Of a stretch of DNA of 19,911 bases, positions 6,308 through 13,743 are shown in pieces. Under the pieces are notes generated by a model. That model was not told where the DNA came from, did not search any database, and saw only the letters and a list, made by a program, of their open reading frames with translations. The first letter of the stretch is position 1, and every line of letters begins with the position of its first letter. The stretch is from CAVPHV01 sp964465915 (GTDB lineage: Bacteria; Actinomycetota; Acidimicrobiia; Spongiisociales; UBA5794). Location: contig CAYXMJ010000035.1 of NCBI GenBank assembly GCA_964465915.1, positions 1 through 19,911 on the forward strand, written 5' to 3'. The translations under genes and the position numbers were made by a program.

Positions 6308-7502
6308 CCAAGTCCGCCGCACCCTGCGCATTGTCCTGCCCCTGCTGGCGGTCGCCATCATCGTGGTCGGCTTGTGGCCGCGTGGTGACGCGGTGGTCAC
6401 CGACGCCGAGCGGGTCGACCACGTCGCGGCGCGGATCCGTTGCCCGTTCTGCAATGGTGAATCGATCGGTGGCGCCACTTCGCAGGTGGCGCGCGACCTC
6501 GAGGTGTTGATCGAGGAACAGGTCGCCGCGGGATCGACCGATCAGGAGATCTACGACTTCTTCGCCGCCAGCTACGGAGAGAGCATTCTGCTGTCACCGC
6601 CACTGGCCGGCTGGGGCTGGGCGCTGTGGGCCCTGCCGCTGGCCGCGTTGGGGGCCGGCACCTATGCCATCGCACGCCGCAAGCGTTCGGGGGCGGCGAT
6701 CGCGGTGGCCACCGACGCTGAGCCGGAGTTGGTCGAGGCGCAGCTCGCCGAGCAACTGGCTCAGGTCGAGCGGGATCAGCGCGAGGTAGGTGACCAGATT
6801 GCCGCCGGCGAAATCGACGGGGCCGAAGGGGCGCGGCTCATTGCCTCGTACGAGGCGGAGGCGCAGCAACTCACCGACGAACAGCACCATCTTGCGGACG
6901 CCGAGACGGCGGACGGGGGATCGGCGGCGCTGCGGTCGAGCAACCGCAGGCGGGTTGCTGCCGGCGCCGGGGTCCTCCTCGCCGGAGCCGTCGCCGTGAG
7001 CGTCGCGCTCATCGTGACCACCTCAGACCAGACCGGTGGCGAGGGAGTAGTCGAGGACGCCCTGGCCGCCGGGCCCGTCGACCTCTCCAATGTGACGCCG
7101 GAGCAGCTCGAAGCGGTAGTGGCCCGCAACCCCGACATCGTCGGGATGCGGCTCGCCCTCGCCCAGCTGTACTACGAGAGCGGCGACGCGTCGCGGGCTG
7201 TCGACCACTTCCTGGTTGTGCTGGAGAAGGAACCACACCCCGAGGCCATGGCGTGGGTGGGCTGGATCCTCTATGAGAGCGGCGAAGCCGAGACGGCGCA
7301 GAGCTACCTCGAGAACGCGCTCGAACGCCGTCCCAGCTACCCGCAGGCGCAGTGGTGGTTGGCCAACGTCCGTTTTGTCGGACTCGGTGATCCCGCTGGT
7401 GCGATTGGCCCGCTCGAGGCGCTGCTGTTGTTCGATGATGTGCCGGTCGAGGTGCGCCAGGCCGCTGAGGTCATGCTCGAAGAGGCGAGGGCCGCGGCGT
7501 GA
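6300..7502 (+). CDS. ccmH: CcmH thiol-reductase subunit fused to a CcmI-like TPR region
   Basis: This 400-residue protein joins two functions of the heme lyase complex. The N-terminal part (1-130) is CcmH/CycL: a signal-anchor helix (about 8-25), then RCPFCNGES with redox Cys48 and Cys51, then a family-typical segment (RDLEVLIEEQVAAGSTDQEI, in part; YDFFAASYGESILLSPP, in part) and a second helix (about 101-120). CcmH reduces apocytochrome CxxCH motifs. From about 145 to 205 comes a charged, probably helical region, then a third membrane helix (about 221-241). Residues 255-400 hold TPR-like repeats (LALAQLYYESGDASRAVDHF, AWVGWILYESGEAETAQSYL and a third copy). Such repeats fit CcmI, which holds the apocytochrome C-terminus. 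The start ATG 6300 overlaps the ccmF stop by 8 bases. The usual LRCxxCQ motif is IRCPFCN here. Confidence 0.9.
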   Translation: MSDQVRRTLRIVLPLLAVAIIVVGLWPRGDAVVTDAERVDHVAARIRCPFCNGESIGGATSQVARDLEVLIEEQVAAGSTDQEIYDFFAASYGESILLSPPLAGWGWALWALPLAALGAGTYAIARRKRSGAAIAVATDAEPELVEAQLAEQLAQVERDQREVGDQIAAGEIDGAEGARLIASYEAEAQQLTDEQHHLADAETADGGSAALRSSNRRRVAAGAGVLLAGAVAVSVALIVTTSDQTGGEGVVEDALAAGPVDLSNVTPEQLEAVVARNPDIVGMRLALAQLYYESGDASRAVDHFLVVLEKEPHPEAMAWVGWILYESGEAETAQSYLENALERRPSYPQAQWWLANVRFVGLGDPAGAIGPLEALLLFDDVPVEVRQAAEVMLEEARAAA

Positions 7503-8116
7503 CCGACGAGGCGAAGACATCACGCTCCGGCTCGGGGCTGTTCTGGGCGCTGTTGGCGGCCGCCGTCGTGGTCGTCGTGGTCGGCGTTGCGTTTGCCAGC
7601 CGCTTTGGGGTCGACCCCGACCTGACGGCTTCGCCGTTGATCGGCACCCCGACCCCGGACGTCACCGTCCCGTACCTCGAAACGGACGAGAGTCTGCGTC
7701 TACGCGATCTCGACGGTGACATCGTTGTCGTCAACTTCTGGGCATCCTGGTGCACCGGCTGCCGTCAGGAACATGAGGCGCTCGCGGTCGCCGCCGAGGG
7801 CTACGAAGAACTCGGCGTCACCTTCGTCGGCGTCAACTATCAGGACCAGCCGGCTCGCGCTGTCGCGTTTCTCGATGACCTCGGTCGTTCCCCGGCGACC
7901 CACTACGTCGAAGACGTCGGTTCACGCACCGCAGTGCACTTCGGAGTGCTCGGTCTGCCCGAGACCTTCTTCATCGGTCGCGACGGCATCATCGCCGGCA
8001 AGGTCAGCGGGCCGCTGACCGCCCCGCTCCTCATCAACACTCTCGATCGGATGCTGGTGGGTGAGGACATCAGCGGCGAGGTCAAGACCGGCGATGTCGA
8101 GAACCTCGGCGGCTGA
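7499..8116 (+). CDS. ccmG: Membrane-anchored thioredoxin-like CcmG/TlpA-type protein
   Basis: CcmG (205 residues) delivers reducing power to CcmH and apocytochrome c outside the cytoplasmic membrane. A Ser/Gly-rich cytoplasmic start is followed by one strongly hydrophobic helix (about 14-34) that anchors the protein. The TlpA/ResA-like domain follows, with VVNFWASWCTGCRQEHE holding Cys85 and Cys88, a GVNYQD strand, and the cis-proline loop LPETF. CcmG proteins usually have WCxxC with Pro (WCPTC or similar); here it is WCTGC, close to TlpA/ResA. A 15-residue hydrophilic tail ends the protein. GTG 7499 overlaps the ccmH TGA, so it is the last coupled gene of the operon. It ends 8 bases from the convergent DUF2277 gene. 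Confidence 0.92.
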   Translation: MTDEAKTSRSGSGLFWALLAAAVVVVVVGVAFASRFGVDPDLTASPLIGTPTPDVTVPYLETDESLRLRDLDGDIVVVNFWASWCTGCRQEHEALAVAAEGYEELGVTFVGVNYQDQPARAVAFLDDLGRSPATHYVEDVGSRTAVHFGVLGLPETFFIGRDGIIAGKVSGPLTAPLLINTLDRMLVGEDISGEVKTGDVENLGG

Positions 8117-8124
8117 CCGGCCGA

Positions 8125-8355
8125 TCAGGCTTCCGGTTGCGGCCGCCGCACGGGCGGGCGTACCACCAGGCCGTCGAGCAACGTGCGCGAGATGGCGGTG
8201 ATCTCGGCCACGGCTCGACCGAACACCTCGGTGTTGGCCTGTGACGGCTTGCGGTAGCCGCTGATCTTGCGGACGTACTGGAGCGCCGCCGCCTCGATGT
8301 CTTCGCTCGGAGCGGGCGTGTCGTAGCTGCGGAGGGTCTTGATGGATCGGCACAT
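8125..8355 (-). CDS. DUF2277 family protein
   Basis: This 76-residue soluble protein begins MCRSIKTLR, the hallmark start of DUF2277. It continues with the family pattern AALQYVRKISGYRKPSQANTE (in part) and a C-terminal helix (AEITAISRTLLDGL), then a Pro/Arg-rich tail (VVRPPVRRPQPEA). No function is established for the family, though the Cys-Arg-Ser-Ile start is strongly conserved and suggests a ligand or metal contact near the N-terminus. It lies 20 bases downstream of the stand-alone heparinase-like gene on the same strand but has its own TAGCAT -10 box just before the ATG. It could therefore be transcribed both with that unit and alone. Confidence 0.88.
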   Translation of the reverse strand: MCRSIKTLRSYDTPAPSEDIEAAALQYVRKISGYRKPSQANTEVFGRAVAEITAISRTLLDGLVVRPPVRRPQPEA

Positions 8356-8361
8356 GAGCCG

Positions 8362-8367
8362 ATGCTA
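8362..8367 (-). promoter_or_regulatory. -10 box of the DUF2277 gene
   Basis: On the minus strand the sequence is TAGCAT, ending 6 bases before the ATG at 8355-8353. This fits a leaderless transcript starting at the A of the start codon. It lies in the 20-base gap after the heparinase-like gene. Confidence 0.45.
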
Positions 8368-8375
8368 CGCCGCGA

Positions 8376-10250
8376 TCACCCGAAGCTGACCGGGGGATCT
8401 GCTCGCAGGTCGACCCGCATCTCCACGGTGTCGTCCCCGGTGCGGAATCCGATGTCGATTCGGTTGGCGCCTGGGTAGGTCGTGGCCACCGCATCGTCGA
8501 CAACGCCGACCAGCGAGAAGACGGTGACCAGGCGGCCGATGGCTTCTCCGGTGGTCTCCCAACCAAATGCGGTTGCGGGCACGATTTCGCCCTCCCGTGG
8601 CGAGTGCCACCCCTGGGCCACCGGCTCGGTCCGGCCGCGGACTGGGGCGATCGGTGTCGCCCCTGCGATGGATGCCGACCAGACAACGGTGGCCCCGTCT
8701 CCGGCAACGAGTCGGAACCCGTCCCCGTCGGCGACGGCGTCGAGGTCGGGGGCAGCGTGGAACCACTGTCGATAGTCGTGTGGTATCTCGCTGCGATCAA
8801 CGACGAGGTCGACGACGGTCAGCCAGCGACCCGGCGCCATCACCACGGCACGGCGGTGGATCACGGTTCCGTGGGGGGCGACCGCCGTTCCATAGAACAC
8901 GGCGTCGCCGCCTGGCATAGTCCCAGCCGTCTGCACTGCCGACCCATACGGAGGACGGGTGCGGTCCTGGTCTCGGCCGTCGACCTCGATGGTGTTGTGG
9001 GCCCGGGTCGACTCGCAGTACATGCGGCTCGGGTCTGCATACCAGTAGCCCAAGCGGGCCGCTTCGCTGCCCTTGGGTAGGCTTCCCCCGACATACCCGT
9101 AGCGTCCGGCATCGACGAGCAGGTGGCGTCCGGCATCCCACCAGACGATGGAAAGGTCGTCGGCGTGTTTGTGCACTCGGGAGTGGAAGGCACCCATCAT
9201 GGCGAGGTAGGCGGCGTCGCCTGGGTCGGATTCTCCGTCCGGCCAACGGGAGCGCATCACGAGGTAGCCACCGGCCGCGAACTTGCGCACGAGTTGCTGG
9301 GGTGGTCTGCCGATGTGTCCGGCCGACGCGACAGAACGCATCACCGGGGTGGTGAACCGTTCCTTGATGATGGCGGGAGCGAGCTTCTTGTCGGCGCGGT
9401 AGGCCGGCGAGACCGGTCGGTGATGGGTGTCGCCAAAGCCCGTGTAGGAACCGTCGGGCATCACAAACCAGGCCAAGGAACGTTCCGCCCGGTCCCGGGT
9501 GGCGATGACGTCGGGATCGTCGGTCAGCCCGGAGGCCAGGGCCGTGCTGAGCGTCTGGCTCATCATGGCGTGATACCCCGGCGAGTGTTCCAGGTGGACT
9601 CCGTCGGGCCCAAACTGCTCAGCGAGCATGGTGCGCAGCCGGTGCAGACCGATCTCGCGGGCCCGGACGCACTCAGGGATCTCAGGTAGGCGCTTGCCCA
9701 AGGCGAGCATGCCGGCGATCTGGAAGTAGCCGTGGTTGCTATGTCCTGCGAAGAAGTCCTCGTCGAGCAAACGTACGGCGTGCTCGGTGGCAGCGGCGGC
9801 GAGGACAGCGAGATCCTGATCGGGCACGGTGGTGTCGCGGGCCATGGCATCGACCAGGTAGGCGAGGCGATAGGCGCGCTGGCCGGTCGCCATGTCGTAC
9901 CAGGCGTACCGGGAGTTGCGGCGGTCGCCTCGCTGCAACCAGTCCGCGGCGACGGCGGCCGCCTGCTGCAGCCAGCGGGCGTCGCCGGATGCGTCGTAGG
10001 CCCGCAGGTAGACCTCGAAGGGCCGCCAGGCGTGCAACATCCATGACAGGTCCGGTGAGGTGCCGCCGTCCCACGGCACGGGCGGCGTGATCACGACTGG
10101 GTCGGAGGGGCCGCGAGCCCAGCCTTCGGCGATGATCGCTTCGGCGGCGTCGACCGGCGAGCGACGGGTTGGGCCCGACAGCGGGGGGCCGTAGGGCTCG
10201 AGTTGGGTGCCGGCTCGGTTGGCGCGTAGCGCGGTGACGTGGACCGTCAC
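8376..10250 (-). CDS. Heparinase II/III-like polysaccharide lyase
   Basis: This 624-residue protein has the two-part build of heparinase II/III and alginate-lyase-like enzymes: an (alpha/alpha) toroid (about 30-320) and a beta-sandwich heparinase II/III-like domain (about 325-620). These enzymes cut uronate-containing polysaccharides by beta-elimination. Likely catalytic residues are Asn172 in HSNHGYFQ, Tyr226 in LEHSPGYHA and His362 in HKHADDLS. The Asn-Tyr spacing of 54 equals that of Asn240-Tyr294 in Pedobacter HepIII, and His362 fits the place of its His424. Further family motifs are LLVDAGRYGY, RAHNTIEVDG and QGWHSP. No signal peptide is seen, so it may act in the cytoplasm or leave by another route. 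GTG 10250 overlaps the stop of the upstream ATPase-lyase fusion. It shares motifs along its length with that protein's C-terminal part, so the two are paralogs. The substrate is unknown. Confidence 0.88.
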   Translation of the reverse strand: MTVHVTALRANRAGTQLEPYGPPLSGPTRRSPVDAAEAIIAEGWARGPSDPVVITPPVPWDGGTSPDLSWMLHAWRPFEVYLRAYDASGDARWLQQAAAVAADWLQRGDRRNSRYAWYDMATGQRAYRLAYLVDAMARDTTVPDQDLAVLAAAATEHAVRLLDEDFFAGHSNHGYFQIAGMLALGKRLPEIPECVRAREIGLHRLRTMLAEQFGPDGVHLEHSPGYHAMMSQTLSTALASGLTDDPDVIATRDRAERSLAWFVMPDGSYTGFGDTHHRPVSPAYRADKKLAPAIIKERFTTPVMRSVASAGHIGRPPQQLVRKFAAGGYLVMRSRWPDGESDPGDAAYLAMMGAFHSRVHKHADDLSIVWWDAGRHLLVDAGRYGYVGGSLPKGSEAARLGYWYADPSRMYCESTRAHNTIEVDGRDQDRTRPPYGSAVQTAGTMPGGDAVFYGTAVAPHGTVIHRRAVVMAPGRWLTVVDLVVDRSEIPHDYRQWFHAAPDLDAVADGDGFRLVAGDGATVVWSASIAGATPIAPVRGRTEPVAQGWHSPREGEIVPATAFGWETTGEAIGRLVTVFSLVGVVDDAVATTYPGANRIDIGFRTGDDTVEMRVDLRADPPVSFG

Positions 10251-12883
10251 GGCAGCGTCGCTGCCGCTGTCCCTGCGGAGGAAAGGGTCAGCGGGTGCTC
10301 GTTCCTGAGGTCGACCGTGACGTCGACCGTCTCGCCGTCGACCTCGAAGACGAGATGTGCCTGATTGACGCCCCGGCCCGACTCGGTGCTCACCGGGCGC
10401 ACCGCACCGACCAACGAGAGCACGGTGGCAAACATGGCGCGTGGTCCCTCAGCCGCTTTGAAACCCACCCCCCACACCGGCTCGATCACGCCGTCGTGCG
10501 GCGAATGCCACCCCTGGGGATACGGATCGAGTTGGCCGCGCAGCGGACCGATGGTGTCGGCGCCATTGAGCGAATGAACCTGCAGGTCGACACCGTCCCC
10601 GGTGATGGAGAAGGCATCTGCGCGGGTGCCGGCCTCGAGGTCCGGGGCGAAGTGCAGCCAGTTGCGATAGGTGTGTGCGGTGCCGCTGCGGTCGAGGAGG
10701 AGATCGACGAGCAGCAGCCATTTCCCGGGATCGAGCAGAGCGAGTCTGCGGTACACCAGCTCGCCGAACGTGGCCTTGGCGGCGCCGTAGCGGCGATCGC
10801 CCAGCTCACCGGCGTGGGTGGCTCCCGAGCCAAACGGTTCGCCGGGGTAGTGGCGGGCGCCATCGATCTCAACGCCGTTGTGGGCGCCGGCCGAGGTGAC
10901 AAATCGGCGATACTTGTCCGTCGCCGCCTCCCCCGAATCGGGTGGACGGTCGTAGCTGCCGGCGTCGACCAACAGCGGCCGCCCGCGGTCGTACCAGATG
11001 ACCGAGAGGTCGTCGGCGTGCTTGCGGCGGGTCGAGTGGCGTCCGGCCATCATCGCCAGGTAGGAGGCATCCGGTTGCGCCGGCCGGTCGGGCCATTGGG
11101 AGCGGAGCACGACGTAGCCGCCGCGCTCGAAGGCCATGACTCGTTCGACGGGTAGCCGTCCGCCCTTGCCCGCCGATGCCGCTCCCCGCATCGGTCCGGT
11201 CCGCCACCGTCGTTTGATACCGCCGAGCGATGGCTTGTCCGAGCCGGTGAGCCAGTCGGACACGGTCACCGCCTCGGTGTCGCCGAACCCGGCTATCGAG
11301 CCGTCGGGAACCACAAACCAGGCGAGCGCCTTCTCTGCCTTGTTGCGGATTCTGGTTGGTTTGGCCCCGGCGATGGCGCCGATGTCGATGAGGTGGGTCA
11401 GGGTTTCGACGACGGCAGCGTGGTAGCTCGGGGTGTGCTCGAGGTGGACGCCATCCTTGGCAAACGAGGCGTCGAGGAAGGCGTCCAGGCGGGCTTCGCC
11501 GAGCAGCTGCAGCTGGTCCGCATCTGGGATCTCGGGCACGCGGTTGGTCAGGTCGATGAGGCCGACGATGTCGGAGAGCCCGGCGAGCTCGGTCAGCGGA
11601 AGGTGAGACTCGCCGGCCAGATGTGCGGCGTGCACCTGCGCGGCCGCGGTGAGGCTCTGGAGTGCGACGTCGCTCGCCAAGGGGTCGGCGGCGAGATGGT
11701 CGATGAGCGAGCCGAGGCGGTGGGCTCGCAACCCCGTTACTCCCGGCGCCCAGGCGGGATCGTCATCGGGGAGTGGGTGGTAGGCGACCCAATCGACGCC
11801 GACCGCAGCGGCAGCTTGCAGCCAGCCTCGGTCCGGTGTCTGGGCATACGCTCCCAGCAGAATTCCGATGGGTTCCCACGCGTTGAGCGCGGCGGCGCCT
11901 TCTGGTGAGCCTCCGGTCCAGGCGATTGGTGGTTGCAGCGAAACGATGTCGCCGTGTCCGCGCTTCCAGCCGACCTCGATCAGTTTCCGGGCCCGCTTGG
12001 CGGCGCGGTGGGCGGGGATCGGCGGCGCAAAGTCCTGATGGACGAGTGGTGGGCTGCTCGCCCGTGCCGTGCGCATCGCTTCGGTGTCGAGCGGTTCGGG
12101 CACCCGAACGTCGGCGGGCCGGGACGCCTGTTCGCTCTCGCTACGGCTGTCGCGCAGCAGTTGCTTGTCGCCGAGGGTGTATTTGCCTCGATAGGCCATG
12201 ATGACCGCAGCCGGATCACCGATCTGCTGGGTCTCGCCGTGATCGAGCCACATCACCCGATCGCAGAACTCCTGAACCGTGCTCAAGGCGTGCGAGACCA
12301 TCACAATCGTCCCAGAGCGGTCGAGCAGTTCGTGCATCGTGCGCAGGCTCTTCTGTTTGAAGGCGGCGTCTCCGACGGCAAGGACCTCGTCGACCAGCAG
12401 GATGTCGGCGTCGAGGAAGGTCGCAATGGCAAACGCCAGCCGTGACTGCATGCCGCGCGAATAGGTATGGAGAGGCCGGTACAAGGCGGGCCCGAGTTCG
12501 GAGTACTCCCAGATCTCGTCGTGGAGTTCGTCGACCCGTTTCTTCGGCAACCCGGCGGCGAGACAGCCGAGGTAGATGTTGCGGGACCCATCGAGTTGCG
12601 GGTTGAAGCCCACCCCGAGCTGGAGCAGCGTTGAGGTGGCACCGCGCACCGTCAACTCACCCGAGTCTGGGATGAGGGTCTGGCCGATGACGCGCATCAA
12701 CGTGCTCTTGCCGGCACCGTTGGAGCCCACGATGCCGAACGCCTCGCCGGCCCTCACGTCAAATGACACGTCGGTCAGCGCCTTGACGGCGCCGTCGTCC
12801 GGGTCCTTCTTGCGGCGCGCTCTCGAACCGAGGTCCTTGAAGACCACCGTGATGTTGCGGGCGGTGATGGCGGGTTCGGTCAT
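10247..12883 (-). CDS. Wzt/TagH-type polysaccharide-export ATPase fused to a heparinase II/III-like domain
   Basis: This 878-residue protein starts with a complete ABC ATPase of the Wzt/TagH class (1-240): Walker A GSNGAGKS at 53-60, Q-loop region LGVGFNPQLDGSRN, signature YSRGMQSRLAFA at 141-152, Walker B ILLVDE at 161-166 and switch His198. This class drives export of O-antigen, teichoic acid and similar glycans. A charged linker (about 241-290) leads to a heparinase II/III-like region (about 295-870) with DGVHLEHTPSYHA (477-489), HADDLSVIWYDRGRPLLVDAG (in part, from 622), GAHNGVEIDG and QGWHSP. In ordinary Wzt the C-terminal domain binds the exported glycan. Here Tyr487 and His622 are kept, but the catalytic Asn seen in the neighbour (NHG) aligns with His427 (HLP). 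It may therefore bind glycan and not cut it. The frame is continuous with no sign of a misassembly. No permease gene is adjacent. It is divergent from the SDR gene; the start codon is ATG 12883. Confidence 0.88.
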   Translation of the reverse strand: MTEPAITARNITVVFKDLGSRARRKKDPDDGAVKALTDVSFDVRAGEAFGIVGSNGAGKSTLMRVIGQTLIPDSGELTVRGATSTLLQLGVGFNPQLDGSRNIYLGCLAAGLPKKRVDELHDEIWEYSELGPALYRPLHTYSRGMQSRLAFAIATFLDADILLVDEVLAVGDAAFKQKSLRTMHELLDRSGTIVMVSHALSTVQEFCDRVMWLDHGETQQIGDPAAVIMAYRGKYTLGDKQLLRDSRSESEQASRPADVRVPEPLDTEAMRTARASSPPLVHQDFAPPIPAHRAAKRARKLIEVGWKRGHGDIVSLQPPIAWTGGSPEGAAALNAWEPIGILLGAYAQTPDRGWLQAAAAVGVDWVAYHPLPDDDPAWAPGVTGLRAHRLGSLIDHLAADPLASDVALQSLTAAAQVHAAHLAGESHLPLTELAGLSDIVGLIDLTNRVPEIPDADQLQLLGEARLDAFLDASFAKDGVHLEHTPSYHAAVVETLTHLIDIGAIAGAKPTRIRNKAEKALAWFVVPDGSIAGFGDTEAVTVSDWLTGSDKPSLGGIKRRWRTGPMRGAASAGKGGRLPVERVMAFERGGYVVLRSQWPDRPAQPDASYLAMMAGRHSTRRKHADDLSVIWYDRGRPLLVDAGSYDRPPDSGEAATDKYRRFVTSAGAHNGVEIDGARHYPGEPFGSGATHAGELGDRRYGAAKATFGELVYRRLALLDPGKWLLLVDLLLDRSGTAHTYRNWLHFAPDLEAGTRADAFSITGDGVDLQVHSLNGADTIGPLRGQLDPYPQGWHSPHDGVIEPVWGVGFKAAEGPRAMFATVLSLVGAVRPVSTESGRGVNQAHLVFEVDGETVDVTVDLRNEHPLTLSSAGTAAATLP

Positions 12884-12940
12884 GGTGAGTGCGCCCGATG
12901 GAGTGGCGGAAACCTGCGGCGGCGCGCGGCCGCGGGCCGG

Positions 12941-12946
12941 AGTCTA
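12941..12946 (-). promoter_or_regulatory. Possible -10 box of the ATPase-lyase fusion operon
   Basis: On the minus strand this reads TAGACT. It would give a leader of roughly 50 bases before the ATG at 12883. No Shine-Dalgarno match is seen close to that ATG. This is the best hexamer found in the 81-base divergent region on this strand, but support is weak. Confidence 0.25.
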
Positions 12947-12950
12947 CGAC

Positions 12951-12956
12951 TACGCT
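12951..12956 (+). promoter_or_regulatory. -10 box of the SDR gene
   Basis: TACGCT ends exactly 8 bases before ATG 12965. This is the same spacing as before ccmA and the ureohydrolase gene, and fits leaderless or near-leaderless transcription. No Shine-Dalgarno sequence is present between it and the ATG. Confidence 0.45.
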
Positions 12957-12964
12957 CAGATTCC

Positions 12965-13726
12965 ATGGACCTCTTCGATCTGACCGACCATGTGGCCATC
13001 GTCACCGGGGGCAACCGCGGCATCGGGCTCGGGATGGCTCGCGGTCTCGCCGCAGCCGGTGCCGGCGTTGCGATCTGGTCCCGTAACGCTGAGCGCAACG
13101 CCGCCGCCGCCGCTGAGTTGCAGGGCATAGGAGCCGACGCCGTCGGCGTCGAGTGTGACGTTTCCGATGCCCAAAGCGTAGGTGCCGCGCTGGACGCGAC
13201 GGTCGACCGCTTCGGCAAGGTCGACTCGCTGTTCGCCAACGCCGGGACGACCGGGGCCGTCAAGTTCGAGGAGATGACACTCGAGGAGTGGCGCCTGGTG
13301 ATAGACGTCAACCTCACCGGAGTGTTCCTCACCTCCCAGGCGGCCGCACAGCAGATGATTCGCCAGGGCTCGGGTGGCTCCATGGTGTTCACTGCCAGCC
13401 TGGCTGCCACATTCGGCATCCCACAATCGCCCCACTACACGGCCAGCAAGGGCGGCGTCCTCCAGTTGGCTCGCGCCGAGGCGGTCCGTCTGGCCCGGTA
13501 CGGCATCAGGGTCAACGTCGTCTCGCCGGGCTGGGTCGCCACCGAGATGACCGAGGGCGTGCAGGCGTACAAGAAGGCCAACGAGTTGGCCATGGCGCGC
13601 ACCCCGATGCGCCGCTGGGGGACCCCGGACGACTTCGCCGGACCGGCGGTCTTTCTGGCGTCCGAGGCCTCGCGTTTCGTGACCGGTGCCGAACTCCAGG
13701 TTGACGGCGGGTTCCGCGCCAGCTGA
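12965..13726 (+). CDS. Short-chain dehydrogenase/reductase (SDR) family oxidoreductase
   Basis: This 253-residue protein is a classical SDR, using NAD(P) to interconvert alcohols and ketones. The Rossmann motif TGGNRGIG is at residues 14-21. The acid of CDVSD (64-68) would contact the adenine ring, and the NAG motif is at 92-94. The catalytic set is Asn116, Ser145, Tyr158 and Lys162 (YTASK). The late motif SPGWVATEM and the C-terminal TGAELQVDGGF are standard. The residue after the second beta strand is SRN, so an Arg rather than an Asp follows; this leans towards NADP use, an inference. The substrate cannot be told; gluconate- and 3-ketoacyl-reductase-like members look similar. It is divergent from the ATPase-lyase fusion and convergent with the glycosyltransferase. 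Confidence 0.92.
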   Translation: MDLFDLTDHVAIVTGGNRGIGLGMARGLAAAGAGVAIWSRNAERNAAAAAELQGIGADAVGVECDVSDAQSVGAALDATVDRFGKVDSLFANAGTTGAVKFEEMTLEEWRLVIDVNLTGVFLTSQAAAQQMIRQGSGGSMVFTASLAATFGIPQSPHYTASKGGVLQLARAEAVRLARYGIRVNVVSPGWVATEMTEGVQAYKKANELAMARTPMRRWGTPDDFAGPAVFLASEASRFVTGAELQVDGGFRAS

Positions 13727-13741
13727 CGGATCGGGTCCGTC
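13725..13741. terminator. Short hairpin between convergent genes
   Basis: GACGGA-TCGGG-TCCGTC gives a 6-bp stem and 5-base loop, filling the 17 bases between the SDR stop (13726) and the glycosyltransferase stop (13744). It lacks a T tract. It is plausible as a weak bidirectional terminator because of its position. Confidence 0.35.
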
Positions 13742-13743
13742 CG

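Noticed and set aside
8113..8128. Near-palindrome CTGACCGGCCGATCAG between ccmG and DUF2277
   Set aside because: It has one mismatch and no room for a loop, so it cannot form a normal terminator hairpin. It mostly reflects two facing stop codons.
8590..10530. Similar short DNA stretches in the two heparinase-like genes (for example around the QGWHSP codons)
   Set aside because: These are conserved codons of paralogous proteins, not a separate DNA repeat or mobile element.
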